A DNA stretch of 64,000 nt. It comes from Phyto melanocephala (Eukaryota > Arthropoda > Insecta > Diptera > Rhinophoridae). The notes beneath the pieces were generated by a model. That model was given only the letters and a program-made list of their open reading frames with translations. It ran no database searches and was not told where the DNA came from. Made by a program: the position numbers and the translations under genes. Positions 44,217 through 55,540 of this stretch are shown here, in pieces. Location of the stretch: NCBI GenBank assembly GCA_941918925.1, contig OW799234.1:78512543-78576542 (forward strand), given 5' to 3'. How positions within the stretch are numbered: position 1 is the stretch's first letter; every line of letters begins with the position of its first letter.

Positions 44217-44641
44217 GGCCGACTTCCTAAACGCAAGTTCCAATGCATATTTACAATGCATACACTTCGTAAGCGCATATGTAAACTTTCTAGCAATGTC
44301 CAATGTTCCTAATCGTTTGGCAACTCATTTTACTAAGTATCAGCTGTCAAAATCGCGTATCATTTTTATTTTGTATGCAAACATTTGAGCTGCAATGGCT
44401 GAGTTAGTATTTTTTTGTTTATTTTTAATAAATTATTTATAATTGATAGAGTTTATTTAAATCACAGACTAATAATTTAAATAATTAAACACTTTATATT
44501 GCAGAGACAAAAAGTGAATCCATGAGCGTTCCTAAATGCCGATAAAAAATCTGCAACGCAAGGTTGCACTTAAGACATGTTTAGCATTGCATACGCATTT
44601 TTTTAAATTATGAATTGCAACTTGCGTTTAGGAAGTCGGCC
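44217..44641. mobile_element. MITE with GGCCGACTTCCTAAACGCAA termini
   Basis: GGCCGACTTCCTAAACGCAA at 44217 is exactly inverted at the right end (TTGCGTTTAGGAAGTCGGCC to 44641), extending to about 24 bases. The subterminal parts share AATGCAT/ATGCATAC motifs. Non-coding, 425 bp. No convincing target duplication. Confidence 0.85.
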
Positions 44642-46305
44642 TGTATCCTAATATTAAATTTATTATTTTAACATATCATTGTCAAATATGGTTCAATATT
44701 TCCCCATCGTATATGGAGAAAATAAGAATTTTCTAAAAACAATTTTTGAGAAGTTGTTCATCTTGTTATTGGTCTCCAAATAGCAATTATTAAAAATATG
44801 TATGTATATATCAAACACAAAGTTGAATAAAAAGACAACAGCTTGCAGAATAGATAATTTTAACATTCACGAAATAGGAAATCACATTACGAATAACCTA
44901 TGTTGCTTTAATAAATAAATTATGGTATCGTATTATGTTATTGATAAATATATTTATGGTCACAGTTAGAAATGCCCTAAGTCAAATAATTGTAACTTTA
45001 CAATGAAAGGCAAAAACCTAATGATTACGAAATTGGAATTTCCTTATTTTACCATATTTATCGACGAGCAAATAGTTAGGTTATACTAAGCAATAAAATC
45101 TCAATTGACAACCACATATTCATACTAGAATTTTTTTAGAAGACAAAAATATGATCCCAAACCCAAATGTGTATACAAAATTTTGGTTGATTTTCAAATA
45201 ATCTCCACTTGCCTGTTTTTATTGTTTTGACTGTTCTTTTTTTAGTTATACAAACGTTAAAATTTTTTTTTTTGCATTAAAGTATAAAAAATTTATTAAT
45301 TAACCTATTTAAATATTTAAACAATAATAAATTAAACAGACAAGTTCGCCTGGGACTATGTATTACAAGTTATATCTACCACTATTCGTTTGTTTATAGT
45401 ATAAGTACATATATGAATTTTGTTAAATAAACGTTATATAACAATAAATTTAAATAAAATAAGAAAACATGCTATAGTTGTATAAAAAATTGATTGATTT
45501 TATTTAAAATACCATGTCCTTTAATGGTTAGGTTTGTATAGATAAGCGTTTAATTTTTATTTAATTTCGTTAGTTTTTTAGTTTTATTATAATTTTCTCT
45601 TCATATTTATAATAATATATAAAACATATAAAGATAAAGAGTGCTGATGATGGAATCGTATCTGATTTCGAAAATGCATTTCACTCGGCTAATATCGGAA
45701 ATATTTTTAGAAAGAATATTCCTAAAAATGGTTGCAATTTAATTAAATTTGAATTATAAAATTAAATAAAAGAATAAATGAACTTAAGCCAAAATAAAAA
45801 TGGTTCACATTAAAATTTCCTATGGAAATTTTATTAATATTAACATCCCAGCAAAAAAAAATCCAAATTTCATACATAATTGGCCTTTGTGGCTTTATAT
45901 TACGGAATTGGAATAAATAAATAAATAATTCACTCATAATTTCCAATTGTTAAATTTCATATAAAAATAAATTTATCAAACAATTTTCACTAAAATGCAA
46001 TCACCTTTTGAACCTATTTTGCAACCTATCTATCGTAAAGTTTTCATTGAAAATAAATTTGTTAACCATTTAAAAAGCTCGCTTTCTCCTTTTTCATATA
46101 AATATACATACATATGTATATTTATATATTTACATATGTATATAGTATTTTGCAAGGCTATTTCGAATTTTTTTCTTTTCGTCGAACTTTAGTGTCGCCT
46201 TTTTAAATTTTTGTTAAATTTTGTGTATTTATTGTATAAATATCAAAATTTTTTTCTCCAGGGGACCATTGTTTGGATATAAGAGATGTAAAGTAATGAT
46301 GTAAA
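44642..46305. other. AT-rich intergenic region
   Basis: There is no gene or repeat with recognisable ends. Frames at 45743-45946 (minus) and 45995-46192 (plus) are low-complexity. Confidence 0.4.
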
Positions 46306-46318
46306 TGTAAGTGCCGAA

Positions 46319-46512
46319 GGGTGGTAGGTAAGGATAATGCAAAGTTACCCTCACCCGGAGACCATTACGGTCCATTGTGACGCCTTAATAATAATAAAGA
46401 GAAGAATAGAAATAGTTAGAATAGAAGAGAAAAAGAAGTAGACCAGTCCATAGTCTCTGGCGGGAATCAAAACCGCAACCCCCAAACTACTGACTAGTCC
46501 ACCGGTGCACCC
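46319..46512 (-). mobile_element. tRNA-derived SINE with 13-bp target duplication
   Basis: TGTAAGTGCCGAA flanks the element exactly at 46306-46318 and 46513-46525. On the minus strand the 194-bp element begins GGGTGCACCGGTGGACTAGT, with an A-box-like GGACTAGTCAGTAG and a B-box-like GGTTTTGATTCCC (about 46470-46455), so it is tRNA-related. Its 3' part contains ACAATGGACCGTAATGGTCT and CCGGGTGAGGGT, shared with the 3' tail of the LINE at 36470-37330. The 128-codon minus-strand frame covering it is an artefact. Confidence 0.9.
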
Positions 46513-46525
46513 TGTAAGTGCCGAA

Positions 46526-46917
46526 AACATAAAGACAAATGAAAAAATTAAAAAAATTTTCTCAAAAAATAGATTTTCTAAAGCATTATAGAAATAAAAA
46601 CTTTGTTTAAAAAAAGGCACCCCCCGTACATTCGCAATACGGAAATATAAACAATACATATGCGAAATTTCTGACAAATAGCTGGTAGTAAAATGACTTT
46701 TAGTGTGGGCCTTTGTGGTAAAACAATTTAGTTCCATTAAATAGATGTATAGCTAGTGGTTAATATAAGAACATGTTTATCGCAAAGATATTAAGAATTT
46801 AATTGCAAGTAGGTATTTACTTTCTTTAATTGTTATTCTCTTTTTTAAATTCTTTGTTCATTTTTAAAAGTAGGAAAATTTTATATTTAACCAAATGACT
46901 GTACTCGAACATTCATC
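46526..46917. other. Non-coding spacer downstream of the ABHD18-like gene
   Basis: This should contain the 3' untranslated region of the adjacent minus-strand gene. I see no clear AATAAA on the minus strand. Confidence 0.35.
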
Positions 46918-48273
46918 TTATGCTGTGTTAACATACTTTTCTAAAAGTTGATGATACGTCAATTTAGAGGATATTACTTCTTCATATGTCTCCATTTTTT
47001 TAGCTTTTTCAAAAGCCTCAATTATTGATGATCTAAACAACTTCTGATGCAAAACATACGCGCTTACGTGTCCTGCATCTAAATAACGAACTTCAACACC
47101 CGGCCATATGTCCTCTAATCCGGAACAACCTTCTCTTGGTACGTAAGCGTCATCCTTAGCACATATAGCAATTATTAATGAAGTTTCTTTAGGAACAGAA
47201 AAATTCTTTAAATGAGTACACTCATCCATCATACCCCGCATAAATTGCAACGCCTCACGTTCCCACCAATTCGTTTTCGTTATATCTATTTTATTATCGG
47301 TAGTCGTTTTGGGAAGTATAAACTTCATTAATCTAGTTAAAGAATGAATTTCGTTATTATTTTGCTCCGTACTGGGTAACTTGTAATTTATCGTATTTTT
47401 TATGTCCTTTTCAAGTTCAATCATCGATTGGTTGAAATTACGTATAAACGATTGTCCTGCCTTAAAAGCATCATCAATTACTGTCACCATTTTTGATAGC
47501 CTTTCGCAATATTTTCCATCAGAATAGTATTGTGTTTCCAGCATATCCCAATTGATTGATTGACTAATCACACCAGATGTAAAAACGGTTGCAGCAGTCG
47601 ACCAGGAGAGGCAAGGCACCAATACCAATGGTTTTGGCCAATTTGTTGCAGCTAAAGATGCCATATGGCCTCCCATAGAGAGACCTGTTATGCCCAAAGG
47701 ACCAAAACCATTTCTTTCACACCATTGCAGTAAGACCAGACACTCTAGTATAAGGCAACCTCCCATTACAAAGATATCGGAAACATTATGAAGATTTGAA
47801 CGTACTTGGTTGTCCGGTTTTCTTGTTCCATAAAATGGATTCTCCAGTATAATCGCTCCAATGTTAGCTTCTTTGAGCAACGGCTTCGCTATTAGATTAC
47901 GGCGCCTCCAAAAGAAATGATCTCCAGTTCCCGCTAAATGTATGCAAATAGGTTGGTGTCTATCAGGCCAATGGTTTGGCAAAATAACTTGAAAATGAGC
48001 ATTTTGAGCTGCTTTAGGTACGATACCCGGTATATGAAGTTCTAGAGGTGTTAGAAAATTACCCTCCAGTACTAAGCACTCGGGATATCTTTGTTCATTG
48101 ACAATGTGTACAGGGTAATCTTTCGGCACTAAAGGAAAACATGTATCTCTTTGCGAAATAATTTTACGAAATTGAAACAGTTTTTGTAACTTTTCTGGTT
48201 TACCCCATCCTCTTTCAAAGAAACGTGTTATCAACATTCGACGATAGATACTATCTAATTTACTGGGAGGCAT
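46918..48273 (-). CDS. ABHD18-like alpha/beta hydrolase (DUF2048 family)
   Basis: A single exon of 451 residues starting MPPSKLDSIYRRMLITRFF, close to the conserved start of animal ABHD18 (C4orf29) proteins. Family membership is also shown by HLAGTGDHFFWRRR (residues 112-125), ENPFYGTRKP (144-153) and the nucleophile elbow GLSMGGH with Ser199. A candidate acidic residue lies in CAKDDAYVPREG (374-375), and the catalytic His is in LDAGHVSAYVLH (His402). The fold is a serine hydrolase; ABHD18 has recently been linked to mitochondrial cardiolipin metabolism, which I have not verified for flies. No intron is needed. The start has an upstream in-frame context consistent with initiation (ATG 48273). 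Palindromic MITEs lie a few hundred bases upstream of its 5' end. Confidence 0.9.
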   Translation of the reverse strand: MPPSKLDSIYRRMLITRFFERGWGKPEKLQKLFQFRKIISQRDTCFPLVPKDYPVHIVNEQRYPECLVLEGNFLTPLELHIPGIVPKAAQNAHFQVILPNHWPDRHQPICIHLAGTGDHFFWRRRNLIAKPLLKEANIGAIILENPFYGTRKPDNQVRSNLHNVSDIFVMGGCLILECLVLLQWCERNGFGPLGITGLSMGGHMASLAATNWPKPLVLVPCLSWSTAATVFTSGVISQSINWDMLETQYYSDGKYCERLSKMVTVIDDAFKAGQSFIRNFNQSMIELEKDIKNTINYKLPSTEQNNNEIHSLTRLMKFILPKTTTDNKIDITKTNWWEREALQFMRGMMDECTHLKNFSVPKETSLIIAICAKDDAYVPREGCSGLEDIWPGVEVRYLDAGHVSAYVLHQKLFRSSIIEAFEKAKKMETYEEVISSKLTYHQLLEKYVNTA

Positions 48274-48696
48274 ATTTTACCATTGAAAGTTATATAAAAA
48301 TATTTTTAAATAAACCTGTTCCGAAACCCGGCACACGAATTCCGCGTTAAGGAAACGGATATTTAGCATAATTGGGAATTTGATAAATGTTGTAGCAATC
48401 CAAATTGGCGTTCATAAAAAAACTTGAAATTTTTATTATTTTTTTATATCTGAATAAAAATTGTATTTTAGTCTTGACAAAATCAAAAACAAAGTAGATT
48501 AATAAGGTATTCGTACTTAAACAGCTGATTGTTGTTTTACAGCATTTTGAATTGAATTGTACTGATTTGTGGATAGTACAATCATCAGGTACATGGTACA
48601 ATTATCAGGTAGCCTCACTAAAACAGCTGATTTTTTTTCTCTACCTGAAGGTTTAACTAAAATGTCAAATTTTGTTTATGTATGTGTATATATTGT
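48274..48696. other. 5' flank of the ABHD18-like gene
   Basis: AT-rich sequence likely containing the promoter. ATCAGGTAGCCTCA near 48604-48618 repeats part of the palindrome centre at 48833-48846, suggesting further fragments of the same element. Confidence 0.4.
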
Positions 48697-49345
48697 GTAC
48701 GTATATATTCTACCGCCAAAAAAACACGCACACACATTTGCTTTTTGACATTTAAGTCGTCGTTTTCCAACAACAAAATATATGTAGAATTTTGTTGTTG
48801 CAGAACTGAGGCTACCTGATGATTGTACCATGATCAGGTAGCCTCAGTTCTGCACAAGGCATATCCATAAGGTATATGCAACGGCGAATTGATACAACAA
48901 AGCAACTTTTCATGGGATGTTTTATGTCAAGGCCAATTCGTATATCAGGGATGGAAAAGTTGTTTTTACATATTAAATATAATAAAATTTGATTAAAAAC
49001 AGAATATAAATTTTTTAAACACATTATTAATGACGGAAAAGCAAAAAATATACATAAATTAAGCACATTTATTGTCAAAAAAGTACACTCAAGTTAATTG
49101 TTTAATACCGAAACCAAAATCACATTTCCTATCCCTGCATTAATAAATGAAATCAAAGCGAATTCAACCAATTTTGACAAAATGTTTCACAATCAGCTGG
49201 GCTGATAATTTCACCTGTATGAATTCGCCTTGGTTCTGCAACAACGAAATTTTACATGCATTTTGTTGGTGGAAACGACGACTGAAATGTCAAAAAGCAA
49301 ATGTGTGTGTGTTTTTTCGGTTGTAGAATATATATGTATATATTT
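48697..49345. repeat. Large palindromic element interrupted by a MITE
   Basis: Left arm about 48697-48808 and right arm about 49233-49345 are inverted copies of roughly 110 bases (about 85-90% identical). Shared blocks include ACACATTTGCTTTTTGACAT, GTCGTCGTTT, and ACAACAAAAT near GTTGTTGCAGAAC. Between them is a second perfect palindrome: CAGAACTGAGGCTACCTGAT at 48804 and its inverse ATCAGGTAGCCTCAGTTCTG to 48853. Removing the MITE at 48855-49232 restores a continuous foldback of about 270 bp. Confidence 0.85.
48855..49232 (+). mobile_element. MITE of the CAAGGCGAATTCATACAGG family with 8-bp duplication
   Basis: Flanked by GTTCTGCA at 48847-48854 and 49233-49240. It starts CAAGGCATATCCATAAGG and ends CACCTGTATGAATTCGCCTTG-type sequence (last bases CCTTG at 49232). 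The 378-bp element carries the family blocks TATCAGGGATGGAAAAGTTG, TATCCCTGCATTAATAAAT and CAGCTGGGCTGATAATTTCA. The 8-bp duplication suggests hAT- or P-like mobilisation. Confidence 0.9.
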
Positions 49346-49684
49346 ATACATACAAAATATATACACCAGAGATGTAAATGAATTATTCTTTTTTGATTTT
49401 AATTCATTACGAATTATTCATTTCCAATTCATTTGAATTGAATTGACTTTGAATTAATTCAAATGAGTTAGAAAAAATTAATTGCAATTCATATCCAATT
49501 CATTTGAATTGATTTTGAATTAATTGAAATGAGTTAGAAAAATTAATTGCCCATGGAAAGCAATTATTATTACAATATGCTGATTTCGTTAAATTTTGTT
49601 AGAGGATGAAAATAATAAAAATATCTTATTTATACGACATATTTCAAGTCCACTCGTTGTATGTAATTTTTTTGCGCTTGTAAT
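49346..49684. other. Spacer with GAATTCATTT-type degenerate repeats
   Basis: AATTCATTTGAATTGA and GAATTAATTCAAATGAGTTA motifs recur at 49420-49540, forming a short degenerate tandem of about 70 bases per unit. No gene. Confidence 0.45.
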
Positions 49685-50403
49685 TATACCCTTCACCTGT
49701 GGTGCACAAGGGTATATATAGCTTTGTCATTCCGTTTGTAATTTCTACAATTTTCATTTCCGACCCCATAAAGTATATATTTTCTGAAAGCTTATGAATA
49801 GAGGAGTCGATTAAGCCCTGACCGTCTGTCCGTGTGTTGGTTGAAATCAACTTTTAGAAGCAACTATATGTTCCTCAGATCTGTATATGGTATCAATCTC
49901 TTGGAAATATCCAGGAATGAATCGCTATTGAAATTCAGCACAATCGCCCCATAACTTTCTGAGATATGAGCAAAAAACCACGACCACCTCGTTTTTTTTC
50001 ACAATTACAACAACAACATACATACATACATACATGTAAAAAACATACCAAACAAAAAAAAATTACAAAAAAAAAAATATTTAAAATAAGAAAAAAATAA
50101 TAAAAAAAACTACAAAAAAAAAATTTTTAAAAAATTTAAAAAAAAATTTTAAAAAATTTTTTAAAAATTTTTCTAAAAATAATAAAATATAAATAATATA
50201 TTAAATAAAATAAAATAAAATTTTTTTGGCTCAGCTGGGATTCGATGCCACATTTATTCTAACGTATGTACGTATGTACATACGTACGTATGCACGTATT
50301 TTATATGGGATGAATGGTGATACAAACAATTGTTATTGCATGACTACACGTTGTGAAGGGTATATAAGATTCGGCACGGCCGAATATAGCACTGTTACTT
50401 GTT
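49685..50403 (+). mobile_element. DINE-like repeat, full copy
   Basis: The complete family layout with a short microsatellite (ACCGTCTGTCCGTGTG) and ACGTACGTATGTACATACG near 50263-50290. It closely resembles the 27-32 kb copies. Confidence 0.9.
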
Positions 50404-50445
50404 TTTTTCTAGTGATGGTATGTATTTTTTACAGCAATTTCTCGC

Positions 50446-50800
50446 GAGCTGATCGGTGTTAAAAATCAGAAAAATCGGTGCATAAACAACTGAGATATGA
50501 AGAAAAAACCACGACCACCTCGTTTTTTTCACAACAACAACAACATACATACATAAAAACGTGGTATACTATTCAGAGTGAACGTGGAATCGAATCCTAG
50601 CTGAGACAAAACAAAAATTTTTTTTATTTAATTTTTTTTTTTAAATACGTACGTAAACTTAATTTATAATTTTACAATGGGATGTTTTTATGTATGTAGG
50701 TATTTCATATGAGATGAATGGTGATACAAACAATTGTTATTGCATGACTAAACGTTGTGAAGGGTATATAAGATTCGGCACGGCCGATATAGCACTCTTC
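50446..50800 (+). mobile_element. DINE-like repeat, 3' two thirds
   Basis: From GAGCTGATCGGTGTTAAAAA through CCACGACCACCTCGTTTTTT and TGGAATCGAATCCTAGCTGA to TTCGGCACGGCCGATATAGC. The head and microsatellite are missing. Confidence 0.8.
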
Positions 50801-50919
50801 TTTTTACCTAGGGCTTTTTTGATTTTATATGACGATATGCAGTTGTTGAGAACCAGAGTTCGCACTCATCGTTGGAGGTAGTATATTAAATAATTAGTTA
50901 AATGTTAGTTATTAAATTT

Positions 50920-51330
50920 TGAATCGATAGTGTTATCTTCAAAAAAAAATTCGAAACAGAATTTTCTGCAAACTGCTGAAATTTTCATTACTTTGAAATT
51001 GGGGTATTACCTTTTTTTATATTATCAAAGTCATATTTTAATTTTGGTTTCTTTAAAATGTTCAGAATTGTTGAGTAAGCTGTTCTTTTTCTTGTATTAT
51101 TTGAAGATGAGCATTTCCCAATTCATCACTAAATTTGCAATCCGTTTTCGAATTTTTTTTAGCATAAGTGAGAGAGCAGCATCGGCTTTATTTCGACTCA
51201 TTTTACTTTGGATCGGCTTTATATCTACTCATATTACTGTGACAAAGACTTCCTCTGTTATCTTTACTGGGTTTAAAATAACTATTGTTTGTTTTAGTAT
51301 AGCAAATTATATATTAACACTTTTTTAAAA
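50920..51330 (-). repeat. Dispersed repeat, copy without LTR; possible decayed coding sequence
   Basis: It matches 59449-60270 in blocks (GTGTTATCTTCAAA, TACTTTGAAA, TTATCAAAGTCATATT, TCTTTAAAATGTTCAGAATT, GTTGAGTAAGCT, TTTCCCAATTCATCA), but lacks the LTR inserted in that copy. The minus strand has coding-like pieces in different frames (DELGNAHLQIIQEKEQLTQQ and YDFDNIKKGNTPISK), suggesting a dead transposon gene. The plus-strand 132-codon frame is more likely a shadow. Confidence 0.5.
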
Positions 51331-51549
51331 GGTAAAAGATTTATAATTCACAAAATCGTTTGCAAGTTTTCAAGTAAATTTTGCTTTTTTTGTTGCTTAA
51401 TAAAAAATATGTAGGTTTTTTTCAATGCCATACTATACCCAATTACACATTCACTTGTGTAAATATAAAATGCTAAAATAATAGTATAAGTATTAAGTAG
51501 TATATGTATATTTATACTATTTTTGTTTTAATGCTTAGTTATTATTTTG

Positions 51550-53662
51550 TTATATATTAACAACATTCTTTAAATCGTTTGGAAGCAATTCTTTCATACA
51601 ATTAATCTGAGCACTTATTTGATCTCGAGTTGTGTTTGCTTTATTACCATTGCTACTTATCCAATTACTACTCGTTTCATTAGTTAATTTATCATTGTAA
51701 AGATTCAATTTCTGTTTTAATTTTAATATCATATCAATTATTTCCACTTCTTGTTTGTCACGGGCCCATTGTTCTAAATTCGCTTCGGATAGAGCTTGAA
51801 GCTGTAAACCGTTCAAAGTAAGCTGTAGTTCCTTATGTCGCGAATCGTACCAACCTCGAAAATTAGGTGAATTATAGAAACGCCGATAGAGACCTTTCCA
51901 GTCGCCTTTTAAAGGGGATGTCAAATGCGGCCCGGAAAGTTCTAAGGTGGCAAGAAAATCATCTAGTTTAAAAGCATTTGCATTTGGAGCCGATTTAAAT
52001 GGACTTATATCTTTTTGTAGCGGCATTAAGGAAGCCATATAACGTTCCAAGGGTATCATAAAACTTTGTGTTAGTTCCAAAAGATGACGCCTTAATAGAG
52101 CAGTTTGTACATGCTCTGGTCTTTTGGTCTTCAAACCTAACATAACTTTTTTAATTAGTGTTTTGTCTTTCTTTAGAAATGGCTTGTATTTTGTGTATAA
52201 ACCAGGCGTGGATCCTTCACTATTACTGCTGTTTGTATGGCCTAAAGAGGAAGTAGGAAGAATACTATTGTTTACTTTTAGAGGCCCTGTATTAGTGAGT
52301 GAAGTTACGGAACTTGTATTTCTGTCATTTTTTAAAGACAATTGTTGCTGTTTTTGAATATTAAGCTGTAAAAAAAGTTGAAATTTTATTTTAATAAAAT
52401 ACTTAAGCAAAATTATATTAAACTTAATTTAACCATATAACTTTTTAATGTTAAAAATATAAATATATATGTATGTATATGTATAACTAAAGATTTACCT
52501 GATGATCTACTAAACGTAGCATATGTGGCCAACATTTTAAAAGTTTAATAAAAAACGGGTTAGTCACACCGAGTATTAAAGATGGTGGTAATTTGCCACA
52601 GTCTCGTGTAAATTCTTTGAATTCACTATCGTGTATAGTAAAATAGGGTCTAGCTTCGGCGCAATATTCCAGCGGAGCAATTAATGCTACCAAAGTTTGC
52701 ACCATAAGTGAACAATCATCCGGTGAGGTACCGACTACTACAATAGGTTCCGCAGTTAAAACTAATTCCCACAGTGTATACATATGATCAATAATAAAAC
52801 TAAGACTATGAAATAATTCTACTTCATTGACCGAAACTATTACTTTTACTGAGACATGTTTATACATTGGCATCATTTCAGGGCAGATGTTTTCGGGGCT
52901 GTCATTAAGTGAGGTTGTTTTACGACTACTTGCTCTGGGTAATAAAATTTGATAGCATTGATCAAAAAGTGGTAAATTGGAAGTTACTCCCACTTGTAGT
53001 TGCGGCCATTCTGAATTGATTTGTCGACAGGCCTTTTTTAAAATTTCCTCACCTTCGTTGAAATATTTTTGGGCCAATAAGTTTAACATTTCATAGTAAA
53101 GATTGAAAAACGGTAAACGGGTAACAATAATAAAACTTTTTTGAAAGTAGCCGCGAGGCAAATTGGGATCTCGTTTCTGCCTAAAATATACAAAACCCCA
53201 ATAATGTGACTGGTCGGCTTTCAATACAGGCGGACAGTCACTATTATAGCAGCGAAACTGATTACAACTTGTTGTCCCACTTGCGTTTGGTGACATCCTA
53301 AAACGCATATGAAATTTTGTATCGCCCATACACCCAGAATTTGAATCCGGGAATGCCATATAGCAAATATTAGAAATTTCTTGCTCTGTTGGTATAAATT
53401 CAGTGGGATAAACAAATTCTAGCGCTTGACCCAAATTTAAATCGAACGTAACTATACACATGCATTGTATCCACTGCGATAATCGCAACCAATTTACTCC
53501 ATTGTCTTCTGCTGATGAGTCAATGTTATCCAAATTCAGTAAAGACACTGCTGTAGATTTTTTTATTATTGTTACTATTTTATCGTCCGAGGCATCAATT
53601 TTATCATTGCTATTAAAAATCTGTTTTTCTTCATAAAATTTAAATTCTTTTTGTTTTTCCAT
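51550..53662 (-). CDS. DENND6-like Rab guanine-nucleotide exchange factor (two exons)
   Basis: Exon 1 is 53662-52499 (388 residues) and exon 2 is 52365-51550 (271 residues plus stop), joined in phase 0 (donor GTAAAT at 52498, acceptor TTACAG ending 52366), giving 659 residues. WIQCMCIVTFDLNLGQALEF and VYP at about 64-86 are the DENN-domain start typical of DENND6/FAM116. KFHMRFRMSP, GYFQKSFIIVTRLPFFNLYY and GTSPDDCSLMVQTLVALIAP follow. Exon 2 carries the conserved LRRHLLELTQSFMIPLERYM, KGDWKGLYRRFYNSPNFRGW and a final LKLKQKLN. In mammals DENND6 activates Rab14 in endosomal recycling and acts in the cytosol and at membranes; this is knowledge of the family. The segment right after the junction (poly-Q/S, residues 389-440) is low-complexity and could vary. 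Confidence 0.9.
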
Positions 53663-54214
53663 ATTATAAGTTTGATTTAGGAAATTTTTTATATATATTA
53701 AACTTTCACTTTTTATTCATAAACTGTTAATTAATGCATAAAGTAGATTCAATATTTTACTATTCACGAAACAACGAACAAAACAAAAAATATGAAACCA
53801 ATAACAATATTCTAAAGGGTTGCCAGGTTTAAAAAAGAGTAAAGAATCATCAACAAACCAAAGGCGAAATCAAATCAGATGACAACTTCCTCACAACTAA
53901 GGCCCGGAGAATGTAAGATCACCAAAAAGGAAATTCTTTATTAAGTTTTAATTAAAACTTTGTTTTTATAAATTTAAACAAACATTTTTTATATAAATAA
54001 GTTTTTTGTTCATTTATTATACAAAATTTCTGCTATTTTATATCACACATTTGTTGTTTTTTTTAAACATTTTTGACAATTTTCGCACATTAAAACCACT
54101 AGGACAAACACTACAAACATTAAGCATGTTTGTTCTAATTTGTATTTTACTTATATTTAGTTATTGCAACAACAATCAGCTTCGCAATTCACCTTGAACA
54201 ATCGAACAGTGGCA
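53663..54214. other. 5' flank of the DENND6-like gene
   Basis: No other gene is recognised. Promoter elements for the minus-strand DENND6-like gene are expected here. Confidence 0.4.
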
Positions 54215-54420
54215 AACAAGGCGATTTCAGCCCAGCTGATGGAAAAGCAATGTGTCAAAATTTTTAAATTCGCCTTGATTTCATGTATTAATGCAGCGAT
54301 GGAAAATGGGAATTTGGTTTTGTTGCTCTTGAACATTTTATTTATTAATTTCAATACAAACAAAGCCTTCATGGCCAATTATTTATGTATTGTGGATAAT
54401 TAACAATGTACTATGATAAA
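54215..54420 (-). mobile_element. Fragment of the CAAGGCGAATTCATACAGG MITE family
   Basis: AAGGCGATTTCAGCCCAGCT, AAATTCGCCTTGATTTCAT and TATTAATGCAGCGATGGAAA correspond to the reverse complement of the right part of the complete copy at 48855-49232. It is truncated on the left part. Confidence 0.6.
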
Positions 54421-54639
54421 TAAACTATTCAAGATGTGGCATCTTAATTTGAATATTACGTGTAGAATTAATAAAAGAAAACTCATTTACCAGAATTACC
54501 GGTTCTTGTGCTTTAATAATTTTATTAAAATGAAATGTAATGTGTTTCGCAAATATATATAATTTTTTTAAATAAAATTGTATTAAATAAAAAATATTAT
54601 AACAATCTTTAAATAGCTGATATACGAATAGGCCTTGAC

Positions 54640-55032
54640 AGAAAGCATCTCCTAAAAGATGCTTTGTTGTATCAATTCGGTGTTGCATATACCTGTATGA
54701 ATATGCCTTGATATGTATTGTGCAAATTAAAACCAAGGCATAATCAGGGATGGAAAAGGTGTTTTTACATATTAAATATAATAAAATTTGATTAAAAAAA
54801 GGATATAATTGTTTGAAACACATTATTAATGACGCAAAAGCTACAAATATACATAAATTTAGCACATTTTTTATCAAAAATGTACATGTAAGTTAATTGT
54901 TTAATACCGAAACCAAAATCACATTTCCTATCCCTGCATTAATAAATGAAATCAAAGCGAATTCAACCAATTTTGACAAAATGTTTCACAATCAGCTGGG
55001 CTGATAATTTCACCTGTATGAATTCGCCTTGA
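54640..55032 (+). mobile_element. MITE of the CAAGGCGAATTCATACAGG family, rearranged copy
   Basis: The right three quarters (AATCAGGGATGGAAAAGGTG to CACCTGTATGAATTCGCCTT, ending 55031) match 48950-49232 very closely. The left end is inverted or rearranged: ACCTGTATGAATATGCCTTG occurs at about 54690-54710, followed by CCAAGGCATAATCAGGG. Confidence 0.75.
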
Positions 55033-55540
55033 TTAAAACTATGTAAATATATATATTTGGGGGATTCACAGTAGTGTCATTAAATCATATGTCCTAAAAT
55101 AATAGCATAAAAAATTAAGAGTATTGTAAACAATCCCTCATAGTTAAGTGTTCTATTTCGAATTCAAATCAGCTAATGTCAAACAATTGTAAAAATAAAT
55201 ATTTTCTTTCATAATGCCAAAAACAAGTGAATAAAATAAAACAAAATAATAGCCAGTTTGTGCGAAAAGTAGATTTTAGATGTTATAATGGCAGACTCAA
55301 GTAAATAAATAACAAATAAATTAAAATTTGTTTGATAAACAAAAACAGCAGTCATTAGCCGATCTTATTTGACGCCGCCAGTGATTTGTTATTAAAAATT
55401 AGCAACTGCGATTAAATTTGGATGTCGGCCCGATAAAATTATACAATGAACGGCGACGGCTTACAAAAACTATTGCGGCTTGGCTTAGCCGTTTAGCACA
55501 GATCTCTGCTTATTAAATACGACAGCACAATAAACATAGC
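55033..55540. other. Upstream region of the p115 gene
   Basis: No gene. It probably includes promoter or 5' untranslated sequence of the plus-strand p115 gene; no specific element is recognised. Confidence 0.35.

Noticed and set aside
46351..46737. 128-codon minus-strand frame with a hydrophobic middle
   Set aside because: It spans a SINE with its target duplications; hydrophobic residues come from T-rich SINE sequence.
50930..51328. 132-codon plus-strand frame as a membrane protein
   Set aside because: It overlaps a dispersed repeat whose other copy breaks the frame, and the minus strand looks more like former coding sequence.
52124..52357. Plus-strand 77-codon frame opposite DENND6 exon 2
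   Set aside because: Antisense shadow of a conserved coding exon.
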